In this document: positions 1-8,946 of the stretch, one piece after another
How the letters are laid out: every line of letters starts with the position of its first letter
Numbering within the stretch: position 1 is the stretch's first letter
NCBI GenBank assembly: GCA_028565635.1
Contig: JAOXYB010053735.1
Coordinates: 1 to 11,380 of the forward strand
Direction of reading: 5' to 3'
Length of the DNA stretch: 11,380 bases
Source: Phoronis ovalis
Lineage: Eukaryota; Phoronida; Phoronidae
Program-made: the position numbers and the translations under genes
Notes under the pieces: generated by a model
Database searches by the model: none
What the model was told of the DNA's origin: nothing
The model's input: only the letters and a program-made list of their open reading frames with translations

Positions 1-1284
1 TAAGTACTGAACTCTAGGGTAGTTCTATAGATGATCACTAGCACTGTGTGGACATTGGCGGCAGTTTCCTCACCATTAAACACAGTCTGGAAGCTTCCTC
101 ATTGGGATTACCTTTACTCTCCTTGGTTTCCCACATGGTTGCTGAATAGCCTCTGAGTCCAGTAAGAGTATAAAACCATGGCTCAATAGTTCTATACATT
201 ATGCTGATTACATTTTTAAAGAAGCTTGTGATATTGAATATAGTTTATCATCTGAGATGCTTATGTTGTATGATTTTGTGCTTACACCTCTGCACACTGG
301 TGTGGGTGTTGTAATCCGGGGGACACTCAAATAAAATGCAGGTAATCATGCTCGTTGATGGCCACAATAAGGCCCTTGAACAAGTGGTTGAGGAGATTCG
401 ATAAACTGACCCTGAGCAAGACCTTTGTCGAAATGGGTGTCCTAGCCAAACTGAATGACAAGTAAAAAGAAAGACAGTGCAAAAATTGAACCCTAAGCAA
501 GACTCATCATGCAAAACACTAAGCAGGACCAGAGTAAAAAACCGTACCCTTTTTGATAACAGTTGCTAGTGTTCATACCCTGAACACATAACATTGATGG
601 TCCTCTAATAAACACTTTTTTCACACATTTTTGGTAGTGAGCTTGATTACCCATTATATATAGTCCATTACATGAGTAGGCCACCCAGGGTTGTAATAAC
701 AAACACTTTTGATAGCGAAAAAGTTTTATAAACTTAAATGAACTAGTATCAAATATTCTTTATCTAGTTCCAATACCAGCTGCTTGATTATTTTGTTAGT
801 TAATCATAAACTCATGATTTCCTGTTGATAAAGCAGATGGGAAGCAAGTTACTGTTGTGAAGTTGTAATATTATTTTAACTTTAGGGTAGTTAACATAGA
901 TGCTCACTAGGTGTCCCTAAATGTAAGATCATAAGTCACAGTTGGAAGGGGTGCGTTGTTGTAAATTGCTACTGAACATTGTGGTAATGTCACATATAGT
1001 GAAAATTAAACAATAATTAAGTGAAGTGGGTGACTGTTTATGAGTGATATTGGGATAAAGTGCTTAATATAGATCTGGAACTGTTGATTTCCATTGGATA
1101 TTTTCATAATGATAGTTAATGCACAGGGATTATAAAACTTTGTGATATTCAGTGGTGTGAAACAAGTACCAGCAATTAACCTATTTAATATCAGCGTTTT
1201 TATTATTTTATAGTAGAAAATATGCAAATGAATATTAAGTTAACATTTTTTTATAAATTTGAATAACAAGAGCACGTTTTCATG
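1..1284. other. Intergenic stretch with a GC-richer patch of overlapping short frames
   Basis: From about 31 to 470 the sequence is less AT-rich than its surroundings, and several plus-strand frames of 30-60 codons overlap. They cover about 31-173, 151-333, 312-405 and 332-464; the last includes MATIRPLNKW and uses many G/C-ending codons. None is recognised and no splice set joins them. They may be a frameshifted relic gene or chance. From 500 to 1284 the sequence is AT-rich without supportable genes. Confidence 0.25.
15..910. repeat. Pair of 27-28 bp direct repeats (15-41 and 883-910)
   Basis: Both copies start TAGGGTAGTT, then share ATAGATG, one differing base and TCACTAG; about 24 of 28 positions agree. 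The similarity ends at both edges. They may be small pieces of a dispersed element; no terminal inverted repeats or target duplications are visible around them. Confidence 0.6.
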
Positions 1285-1286
1285 TA

Positions 1287-1631
1287 CAGGGTGACACTGA
1301 TAAAACCGGGTTGTTGACAATTGTCTACTTTTCATTTTTAGTGAAATTACGGTAAATGCGGTCTGATCTTAATTACAAAATGTAGACCACAGCAATGAGG
1401 TCTCTCAAATTAATAATTTAATCAATTTTGACATCGGCTTCTGAAAGTTTTTGGTAGGAACCAAATTATGAGTATCCAAGTGAAAGCAAAAATACTTTCA
1501 ATTGGGAATAAATATTTTTGCTAGAAGAGGAAATATTTAAATTGTACTGAAATAAAAATGGTATTAAGCATGCTCTGTAACAATTGTTGTGAATATTTTT
1601 TAAAGTGCTGCGGTTGTTTCATGTCACCCTG
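1287..1631. mobile_element. 345-bp mariner-like MITE
   Basis: The ends are inverted repeats. The left end starts CAGGGTGACACTGATAAAAC, and the right end, reverse-complemented, starts CAGGGTGACATGAAACAAC. The first 10 bases match perfectly, then similarity continues with gaps to about base 25. Both ends are flanked by TA (1285-1286 and 1632-1633), the target duplication of Tc1/mariner elements. CAGGGTG is a common start for mariner-type termini. The interior has no coding capacity, so this is a non-autonomous copy that would need a transposase from elsewhere. Confidence 0.75.
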
Positions 1632-1826
1632 TAAACAGGTTTATAAGGCAGGTACCACTTGGGAGGCATTTATAATCTCGACTTGTAACTCATTCACCTC
1701 CTCATATTTGTTTTGTCAGGTTATTTGATTGTCTAGTTTCAAGATGAACTGTTGTACATATTATGCTATTTACAGCCTTCATTTATCACAGTGCACTTGG
1801 CATCCTGTGAAATCCTGTCCTGGTAT

Positions 1827-1832
1827 TTTATT
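1827..1832 (-). terminator. Poly(A) signal AATAAA for the GPCR gene
   Basis: The plus strand reads TTTATT, which is AATAAA on the minus strand, 25 nt past the exon 2 stop codon. The 3' UTR would then be very short, with cleavage expected roughly 10-30 nt further on (about 1800-1817). Its position directly after exon 2 supports exon 2 as the terminal exon. Confidence 0.6.
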
Positions 1833-1857
1833 GTTCTATCTGTTCGCCCCCACCATC

Positions 1858-2336
1858 TTATGTATTATTTATTTGCACACGGACAATTCCATCACTATCT
1901 GCAGTAGCAGTATTATAATTGTTTGTACTGCACGAGTTGTGGTCGGAATTTGCTGATTCTTTTTCGCCATTTTCTTTATTTATTCGAAATGGTGAATGTC
2001 GCTCTTCTGCTGTTGTGATTTGGTTTATGAAACTGTTCATAATCTCCGCTGAAGAGTCGTTAATCTCCGCTGAAGAGTCGTTAAAATTGTACACAGGATT
2101 TGTAACATGTACAACAGTAGCATAGCTATGTCCATTTTCCTGACTAGTTTTTATAGAATTCTGAGGACAGTATTTTTCATTCAGATTATCCGTATCTTGC
2201 GTGTTACTGTCATTCTGGTCGCCTTCTTCTAAATCAGTGAGCGGATTATCAAAGCAACTTTCTTCTGTCGCTGTTGTATCAGATGATACCTTGTGCCGGG
2301 GTGTTATTCCAGCAATTGTTAACATGAGATTAGCAC
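1858..2336 (-). CDS. Exon 2: long cytoplasmic tail of the GPCR
   Basis: This is a 159-codon stretch, stop included, of hydrophilic sequence rich in Asn, Asp, Ser, Thr and Glu. It begins after ATTATAG (AG at 2338-2337). The first two bases, GT, complete the Ser codon begun by the last A of exon 1 (A|GT), and the frame then runs open to TAA at 1860-1858. Fused residues 382-540 have no membrane segment or recognised domain. They include NPLTDLEE (residues 412-419), SYATVV (452-457) and NPVY (461-464); NPxY is a known PTB-domain and endocytic adaptor motif. NDSSAEI occurs twice in tandem (467-480). The C-terminus INNT is not a standard PDZ ligand. The acceptor's pyrimidine tract is weak. The alternative is that the exon belongs to some other receptor; frame match, spacing and the adjacent poly(A) signal favour this gene. 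Confidence 0.72.
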
Positions 2337-3787
2337 CTATAATATATGTGTATTATATTTATTAACAGAATATATGCTTGTATATTATGGGACTATTTAT
2401 AACAAACAAAAGTTACTTATCTGTAGATAAAATAGTTTCTTGAAGACTTTTGCTGAAGCTGTTATATTTTTTTTACCACTTAGTAGTAGTAGAGGATTAT
2501 AATTTTTTTACAATGGATATTTATATATAAGAATGCTACTTCTTGCTTTGACAGTAACGTTCAATTTCATTACATTTCAGCTGTTATGTTGCCATGTTTT
2601 TCCATAGCATTTGCCGATCTGAAAAAACAATGACATTACTTACTCATCTGCAATATGTGGTGCCTCGGCGGTTCAACCACTATGTCGCTAAGGCTAGATG
2701 ATAATGCACCCATTAGCCTCGGTTTCAACCTGGTCGACCAACCTCTTGCTTGCTGATGCTGCGATGTCTGTCTGTCTGTCTGACCACCACTCTTTATATG
2801 AAGAATTCTCTTGAATTCTCTCTGAAAACTCCGTAACCGAAATGCATATATTATAGGATTAAATCCTGAGTTCAGAACAGCCAATAGTACTGCCCATGTG
2901 CGAACATCTATAATAATTTTGGTGTTTACACCAAAGTACTCCTGTAATATGACTAGGAATATAAATGGTAGCCACGATGCAAAAAACACTCCTAGCACGA
3001 TGGCGGCAGTTTGAGTCAGTTTTACAGTTTTGCGGAATTTCCTTTCCGCTTGTAACTGCGAATCCATTCTTTGGATATTTGTAATATGTTTCCGGGCGAC
3101 ATAGAAGATACAGATGTAGAAATATATAATTATCACAGTGCATATTAAAAAACAAGGCAACAAAATATACCGAATGTACTCATGTGTCAGTACAGTTGTG
3201 AAATCACAATCATTGGATGTTAGAAAATCCTGTTTGTTGTTCCATACGAAAGGGACAATAAACGCTCCAATAATAGGCGCTAGCCATACAAATAAAAATG
3301 TCAACGCAACTTTTTTGCGTGTCATAGCACCATGATAATGCAACGGCTTTACTATTGCCACATATCTGTCGTAAGATAAAGCCACAAGACAGAAAGTGCT
3401 TGTGCCCATCATTGTCATCAACGTTGAGTAGCGTACAATACAAACGTAGAAAATTGAAACCAACTGTGGGCATAGAAATAAAATAGCGTGCAGAAGCATG
3501 AGTACGCCAACGCAGAAGTCGGCGACGCTTAAGTTCATGATAAAATAGTTTGTTACGGTATGTAAACGTTTTGTTCTATAAAATGCTGCTATAACGAGTC
3601 CATTGCCAAAGCAAATAAGAACCAATAGTATGAGTTCAAAAACTGCTAATGCTATGTCAAATGCCGAAGCATGAGTCATGGCCTCATCTGATGCATTAGT
3701 ACTGACATTAAAAATCTCTTTTTCCATAGCTGCTATTGTAGTTATGTCTGAGGAGTAGATTTCCATTGCTCTGTTATTTATCACCAT
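1858..3787 (-). CDS. Class A GPCR, adenosine-receptor-like (MECA-type), two exons, predicted 540 aa
   Basis: Plasma-membrane seven-helix receptor, presumably G-protein coupled. Exon 1 is 3787-2644 and exon 2 is 2336-1858. Seen: two N-glycosylation sequons (N27, N31) in the outside N-terminus; TM1 with N62 (1.50); LSVAD with D90 (2.50); C116 (3.25), paired with ECL2 C194; DRY at 140-142; W168 (4.50); SWLPF at 271-275 (TM6); NPIIY at 310-314 (TM7); helix 8 to about 329. Position 3.32 is L123, not the Asp of amine receptors. The ECL2 pattern CxF...Y, IFYVAR after TM5, SWLP, and NPIIYAFR recall adenosine receptors A1 and A3. However, the adenosine contacts N6.55, S/H7.42 and H7.43 are V279, A303 and V304, so the ligand is unknown. 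The ATG at 3787 has a strong context (A at -3, G at +4) and an in-frame TAG 24 nt upstream. Certain as a class A GPCR; the subfamily is inference. Confidence 0.93.
2041..2082. repeat. Perfect 21-bp tandem duplication in GPCR exon 2
   Basis: Two identical 21-bp units (2041-2061 and 2062-2082) begin AATCTCCGCTG and end GAGTCGTT. The unit is a multiple of three, so it adds exactly one extra NDSSAEI heptapeptide in frame. The lack of any substitution suggests a recent duplication. Confidence 0.95.
2337..2643 (-). other. Predicted 307-nt intron in the GPCR gene
   Basis: The donor is GTAAGT at 2643-2638 and the acceptor AG is at 2338-2337. It is a phase 1 intron. Reading into it adds only Ser-Lys before TAA at 2638-2636, so retention gives a 383-residue receptor lacking the exon 2 tail. 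A second pyrimidine-rich acceptor (TTTTTTCAG, AG at 2620-2619) lies only about 24 nt after the donor. That is too close to be used with this donor. Confidence 0.7.
2765..2782. repeat. (TGTC)4.5 microsatellite inside GPCR exon 1
   Basis: There are four and a half perfect TGTC units, read as GACA on the coding strand, encoding the QTDRQTS segment just after helix 8 (residues 336-342). A four-base slippage here would shift the frame of the whole remaining tail but leave the seven helices intact. Confidence 0.9.
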
Positions 3788-3811
3788 GCTTGTATAATAA
3801 TTACACTTATC

Positions 3812-3848
3812 CTATAGTGTGCTCTCTGTTATCTTTCCGTTCCTCTCT
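3812..3848 (-). promoter_or_regulatory. GPCR 5' leader with a possible upstream splice acceptor
   Basis: On the minus strand, CTATTCTGCTGTTTTAG (AG at 3848-3847) is a good pyrimidine-rich acceptor 60 nt before the start codon, so a noncoding first exon may lie further upstream. An in-frame TAG at 3814-3812 limits the start to the ATG at 3787 or internal Mets (residues 8 and 21). I see no convincing TATA box in the next 150 nt upstream. Confidence 0.3.
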
Positions 3849-5948
3849 AAAACAGCAGAATAGCGCATAGTTTAAGTTGCCATTTTATTCGTACTGTAAT
3901 GATGAGTGAGTGGTCCACTTTTGTCTTTATTTTAACACTTTCATGTTATAAATGTTGACAGTTTTTATTGATTGTATTATTTCACTTCTTTCCTGGAAAT
4001 TGCTGATAAGCTTCTTCTATTCCAGCTTGTTTAGTTATTATCAGCGCAGATACAGTTTCCTGCAAAACATTAAAACGTATAATTTATTGTTTAACCATTA
4101 TTTTGTAATAAGGCATTTTGTTTCGCAATTTATTTAATTTTGTTTTAAATTATCTCATCCGCTCCTTCTGGTACATTTTCACAATACACACCTATTTTAT
4201 TACCGATCAAGGTGTGTTCTAGCTGTCACCTTGACATGTATACAGTTAATTTCCTGGTTCAAACCAAAATTTAAAAATATGTTAAGGTCTACTCTACATG
4301 TCAATATGCAATTATAGTTCTCATGTACTAGGATGAAAAAACTGCTGAGTACTCATTGATAAACACAACCAGGGATAAATAACTAAAAAGAAAATGAAAT
4401 TCAGTAATGAGGTGGTCTGCATGTCAACAGGCGCATTTCCTCATTCAATAAAAAACTCGTATCTTTGAAGAGGCACAATGTAGTCATTGGTTAAGTTTCC
4501 TTGTTTAATCACAGACCAAAGCCCGACTATCAATACCTTTGTGAGTGCTCGTCTTTTCCATGGTTCATTTGTTGTACAAGATAATGATTAAAATATTAAG
4601 TAATAATAAGATGTGCAGTCTTTTATCCTATGACCTGAGTTATTGAAATTCAACTTATATCTTTTTACAATTGCGTTGAAACATACTTCTGTCATTGTGG
4701 TGATTGCGGTGAGCTCTGGTATCTACTCCGAAGGAGCTGATTTCCGTAGGAGTGAATAATAATGAGTAATTGCAAAAAAAAACTGAAAAAAATGTCAAAG
4801 TCCGCTCTACCTGTATTCAACCAAAACAGTCTCAATCAAAATGTCTTCACCAGTCAGCTTAAGACGAAATATATTATAATAAATAATAAAGTCACCTTTC
4901 CAGGGCAATAAGTGCATTCCTATGCAAAACCTTGGTAGTGTATTCTGTCCTCAATTCTCTTGCTGCTTGTGGTAAACATAACTGAGGTCACCAGCTAAGT
5001 AGTTTAATAAACAGTTTACTTTATATGATGTTTGTGGTTTGAATAAAACAGATCAACAATCTTTTCATACTGTGTTATAAACTGTTTACATAAAACCTCA
5101 CTATTAAGAATTGGTGTTGCCATTGTTGGTGTGTTTTGTGTAATATTTGCTTTTAGTTTGTCAAATGTTTTAAAAGTATTTTGTTGGTTAACACTTTTTC
5201 ACCAATGTGACCTTATTCTTAAATAATAAAAATAAATTAATATTTCATTATGATGAACTGAAGAAGACTGTACCCCCTATGTATGGACTTCATTAACCAT
5301 AGTGATATATGCTGTGTAATATAGGAAAGACGCAAGATCCAGCCAGACCGCAATTTTTAGTTTGACTTAAATATTTCTAAAAAAAATGTATTTTTTTATA
5401 AATAACATCACTCACCTGTCTGATGAAGGTCTTGAGATAAACCTTATCATAACTGATTTGTTTGATTACTTATGCGCTTCATTCATATGTGAAATAGTAT
5501 TTACTGAATCGACATGAGATCTTATGAACTTTCATGCTGTCAGATACTAACCTATCATTTCTATCTTGAACAATAATGTACTTCATGCCGTGCTGATCGT
5601 TTTCTTTAATCTAATTTTATATTTCAACTGTGGTTTATCAGTAAACTTGACTTATTTTCTTAACTTGAACTGCGACAGTGTACCAATAGAAATATATGTA
5701 TTGAAAGCCCATATGCATAAATTAAAATGCATTATGTTATTATTTTTTGAGGTAAAGTTCATTTAAACTCTACATCTTAGCATTTGGATTAAAAGATAAA
5801 ATATAATTATTCAAAGTATATGTACATAAATTTAAATGCCTAAATACGTAATTTTTTTTTTTCTAAAGTTCATCTCACCTATGCATCGATCTTGTTGCTT
5901 AGGTTAAAAATTGCTTTTAAAAACACATAATTCAAAAAATATAAGTAA
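3849..5948. other. Intergenic AT-rich stretch
   Basis: I see no coding exon that can be supported here. Open frames on the plus strand near 3952-4137 and 5566-5766 are short and rich in Phe, Leu, Ile and Tyr, as expected from AT-rich DNA. It contains one copy of an old repeat (4255-4450) and homopolymer runs. Confidence 0.5.
4255..4450. repeat. Diverged interspersed repeat, copy 1
   Basis: It starts at AACCAAAAT...TTAAAAATA, then has a GTCTA block, a block near TACTCATTGAT, and AATGAGGTGG about 142 bp from the start. The copy at 7003-7200 has the same blocks in the same order, with about 140 bp between first and last. A shorter match to the GTCTA block (ATGTcAAaGTCcgCTCTAC) also occurs near 4790-4812. 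Confidence 0.4.
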
Positions 5949-6545
5949 GAAGCTAGCTCTCAACCTGAAAAATTTTGCCCAAATAATGAAAGTGTATTGA
6001 ACCGTCTCTCACAATTTGAAACTCCATTAAAGTTTGTGGCTTTTAAAACTGTTTCAACTCATGCAGACAACTGGTAAGTACCCATGAACAACTCAAAGCC
6101 CCTGGCATGATAAACTATGGAAAGAATGTACCTGTGCCTTCTTTATTACCTGTTTGTGCTGAATGTATAATATCCTAGACTACAACAGCTGTATCATACA
6201 ATATCTGTATCAGAAAGTCTGCGGCCTAAAGATTACATAAAAGGTATTATTATCCCTCAGAGATGGTAATATTCTGAATTAACTTACCGGGGAAATAAAA
6301 ACAAATGTTTGAGCTACAATTCCCAGTAAAATCCATGGTGAAAAGCCATCTGGAGATCCTGATGTTAATGCAGCTACTTTATCTGGTTACTAAGGATAAA
6401 AGTAAAAATTTCCTACAAAGTCCTAAAATGTCTTGCCTCATTAGCCAACGATTTTCTAAATACTGTGAGATAATGCTTTTTTCTCTTTCATCATATCAGG
6501 AATGATGTCATCAAAATCGGAAGCCTTGACAATGGGACTTCCTGA
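5949..6545 (+). CDS. Candidate gene 3' end: two exons, product unknown
   Basis: A frame open from 5949 ends at a strong donor CTG|GTAAGT (GT at 6074). A strong acceptor, TTTTTTCTCTTTCATCATATCAG (AG at 6498-6499), opens a second exon at 6500. Joining TG to G gives a Trp codon, and the frame continues 14 codons (NDVIKIGSLDNGTS) to TGA at 6543-6545. A canonical AATAAA follows at 6887-6892. Against it: no good acceptor precedes the first exon, no known protein is recognised, and about 42 open codons could occur by chance. The intron would be 426 nt. Confidence 0.22.
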
Positions 6546-6758
6546 TGTTTGTACAATATAATATACTGTTCTTGATCCGTTATTAGTAGTATAAAAACTC
6601 CAAATCAGTGCGAGTTAAAGTCTTACCTTTAAAACATATTTTGTGGAGACAGGGGTCTTCTAATGGAACCCTGAACCTGTGTGAGATTATTCACTATGCC
6701 CCTAAGATATTTAATTTGGTTCAATAATTTGCAAGGTTATAATAACATATAATTATAT

Positions 6759-6840
6759 GGGACTATCCAGGGTTAGCATTACTATTCTACATGAATCATC
6801 AAATATAACTACTTACACCACTCATGAGGCTATTGCATAA
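6759..6840. repeat. Diverged interspersed repeat, copy 2 (partial)
   Basis: It shares GACTA..TCCAGGG, TGAATCATCA, TATAACTACTT and CACTCATGA or CTACTCATGA in order with positions 7050-7130. A further TCCAGGGTAG start follows at 6841. Confidence 0.5.
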
Positions 6841-7002
6841 TCCAGGGTAGTCTCTAACACAGACTATATACTGTATAAATGTACTAAATAAACTAGAAAC
6901 TAGAAAAAGTCAAAAATTTGTTTTAAAATTAATAGTGCGTATTATTATCAGATATATAATGTTTGCATATAGGGATAAAAATTTATATAGGGATTTAAAC
7001 TC

Positions 7003-7200
7003 AATTTTTAACCAAAATGAATTTAAAAATACAACAAGGGTCTAAACTTAGACTAAATCCAGGGCTACCTTTGCTATTGTGTGTGAATCATCAGTTATAA
7101 CTACTTTAAGCTACTCATGATTTTGTAGATTGGTATTTCTTTAAGATCTTAATGAGGTGGACTATGAAGCTGGAGAGTTGCATTTTTGAAGCAAAATTTT
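7003..7200. repeat. Diverged interspersed repeat, copy 3
   Basis: Blocks AACCAAAAT, GGTCTAAAC, AATCCAGGG, GAATCATCA, TATAACTACTT, CTACTCATGA and AATGAGGTGG appear in order. They match parts of copy 1 and copy 2, which suggests a family of at least 200 bp. No coding content or terminal repeats are seen. Confidence 0.45.
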
Positions 7201-7589
7201 TTAAAATCTGGTATAATTAAATCATTTGCTCGAAATTCATCTTTTCGATAACATGAACATACTTATGGTAGTATTTTTAGATCCGATCCTTGTATAAAAT
7301 AGAAAACAAAATTATTAAGATTTAAATTAGTTTAAAAGGTTTGTAAAACTGAATTCTAAATTTATTTTGTACTTATAGTGAATTTGAAGAAATTATGATA
7401 AATATGTCAACCCTACCTTAGTTAGACACTCAGTCTGCAATATTTTTTACACATTCAAACCATCGGTACTTAAGTAATAACAGTTACATAGTAAGTATCC
7501 TTCAGTTTTATATAAGCTTTAAAGTCATAAAATTTATAATTTCGTGATTTAAAAATGCTGTATTCCTCATGTTTAGTCAGTCACGATGG

Positions 7590-7619
7590 GGGCCTCATTA
7601 CTGAGGTATATATAGGCCC
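7590..7619. repeat. Nested short inverted repeats
   Basis: GGGCCT (7590-7595) pairs with AGGCCC (7614-7619). Inside it, CCTCA (7593-7597) pairs with TGAGG (7602-7606) around a four-base loop, so the two hairpins partly compete. This may be a chance structure or the edge of an old element. Confidence 0.35.
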
Positions 7620-8420
7620 TAAATTATGAATTTGTCTCTTTGTAAGCTGAGTTAGTGTATCATTTTTACCAATCAAAAGGTAAATATTTGAACCATGTCC
7701 ATTATTTGTTGCCTGTCGATATCCTGTATTAGTTTGTATCAGGTGCGGATTTTTACTAATTTACTGAGGCTTCTGTTAGAAACATGAAACCATACGAGTT
7801 AAAAAAATATATATCCTGGTCATGTTAGGGGTTTAGATATTAGTAGCAGAACCCATTACTAGGAAGGATATACCAGTTTGTACATTAACTATTCATTCTT
7901 TGCTGTAACATCTTGCAATGACAGTTAACAAGAAAAAATAGAAATTTCATGAATAAAACATTAGCAAATTCCGAAAAAAAAGCACTTTAAACAAAATATG
8001 TATAAAGTACATGCTACTCAACAAAGAATTATTAAAATTAAAATTGGTCGAAGCATTGAAACGTGTTATGTTTTCTGCCTCGTAACGCATAAATGTCACT
8101 AGACTTTTAAAGTCTACGTAAATCTCACATAATTTACAGGAAAATGTTTCACTGGGTCTCAAAAGCTACCATTATAAAATAGTATTGCTATATTTGAAAA
8201 ATTAGGGACCCGAATTGCATGAAATTTATAACCTAGCTCTCCAGTGGTGATACCATAGCATGGCGGTATATTTATATATATTTACAACTTTTATGCATGT
8301 TAACCTTGTGTTTAGTTGATATTTTTATTTTCTACCTCTGTAAATATAAAAGCTGTTTAACTGTATTGCATAATACTACAAAAATGATAATTTTTTTTTG
8401 CTGAATTTAATTTAGAAAAC

Positions 8421-8436
8421 AAGCTACATGTAGCTT
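8421..8436. repeat. 16-bp perfect palindrome AAGCTACATGTAGCTT
   Basis: The sequence equals its own reverse complement over all 16 bases. There is no loop, so it is more likely a symmetric site than an RNA hairpin. No function can be assigned. Confidence 0.7.
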
Positions 8437-8692
8437 AAAAACTGGTTGCCACATTATGCTATCTAAAATATAGGCTGAGTATTATTTTTCTTCTTGCAGT
8501 ATAATTTTTTTTATGATTATAGTAAAGGAAGTATTTTATTGTGGTTTATTTACATATTTTGTTGCTGATTTTAGTCAAGTTTATTTATACATGTTCAGAA
8601 CTTCTTGATCAAAGATTTATCTTAACAATGTCTTACTTATCCATTCTTGTTCAGGGCTTGTTTATTGACCTTGTTCTTCCTCCTGCAATGTT

Positions 8693-8752
8693 TATATAGT
8701 CTGTTGATAACATCACTCTGTGTATATAGTCTGTTGATAACATCATTATGTG
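8693..8752. repeat. Two-copy 30-bp tandem repeat
   Basis: TATATAGTCTGTTGATAACA at 8693 recurs at 8723. The two 30-bp units differ at three or fewer positions near their ends (CACTCTGTG versus CATTATGTG). Confidence 0.9.
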
Positions 8753-8880
8753 TTATTTATTTCCTCCTTAGCCTCTTCATTAAACTCTTGTTTATTGCTC
8801 TGTTGATGCAAACTTAAGGAATCAGTTTCAAGTTATAATCAACTTAAGTCTATTATCAAAAGGAATGTTCATATGGTGAC

Positions 8881-8946
8881 ATATGGATTAAATGAGATAA
8901 TTATATGGATTAAATGAGATAATTATATGGATTAAATGAGATAATT
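8881..8946. repeat. Three perfect 22-bp tandem repeats
   Basis: Units at 8881-8902, 8903-8924 and 8925-8946 are identical, each starting ATATGGATTAAATG and ending AGATAATT. The identity indicates recent expansion or sequence homogenisation. Confidence 0.95.

Noticed and set aside
248-702. Minus-strand ORFs of 88 and 69 codons
   Set aside because: They have Cys/Ser-rich random-looking composition and no recognised motif; they overlap the patch where the plus-strand frames look no worse.
1006-1227. AT-rich ORFs (1006-1227 minus, 3952-4137 plus, 5566-5766 plus, 6305-6505 plus)
   Set aside because: They have Ile/Leu/Phe/Tyr-rich chance translation, without motifs. The last runs straight through the acceptor at 6499.
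1729-2125. Plus-strand ORFs of 68-75 codons
   Set aside because: They are antisense to the GPCR tail exon and its 3' end, with no domain or splice support.
2597-2621. Strong acceptor TTTTTTCAG just after the GPCR donor
   Set aside because: With the donor at 2643 the intron would be only about 25 nt. Phase 1 reading from it also meets a stop within about 11 codons.
2859-3473. Other-frame minus-strand ORFs (2859-3155, 3210-3473) and plus-strand ORF 3138-3335
   Set aside because: They are shadow frames over the GPCR exon; the receptor frame carries all family motifs.
4250-4265. GGTTCAAA resembling a tRNA T-arm
   Set aside because: No acceptor stem, D-arm or anticodon arm can be built around it.
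7947-8162. Possible C2H2 finger (FSCKLCEIY...) in a 71-codon minus-strand ORF
   Set aside because: The CxxC is present, but the two His of a C2H2 finger are missing and the rest is AT-rich filler.
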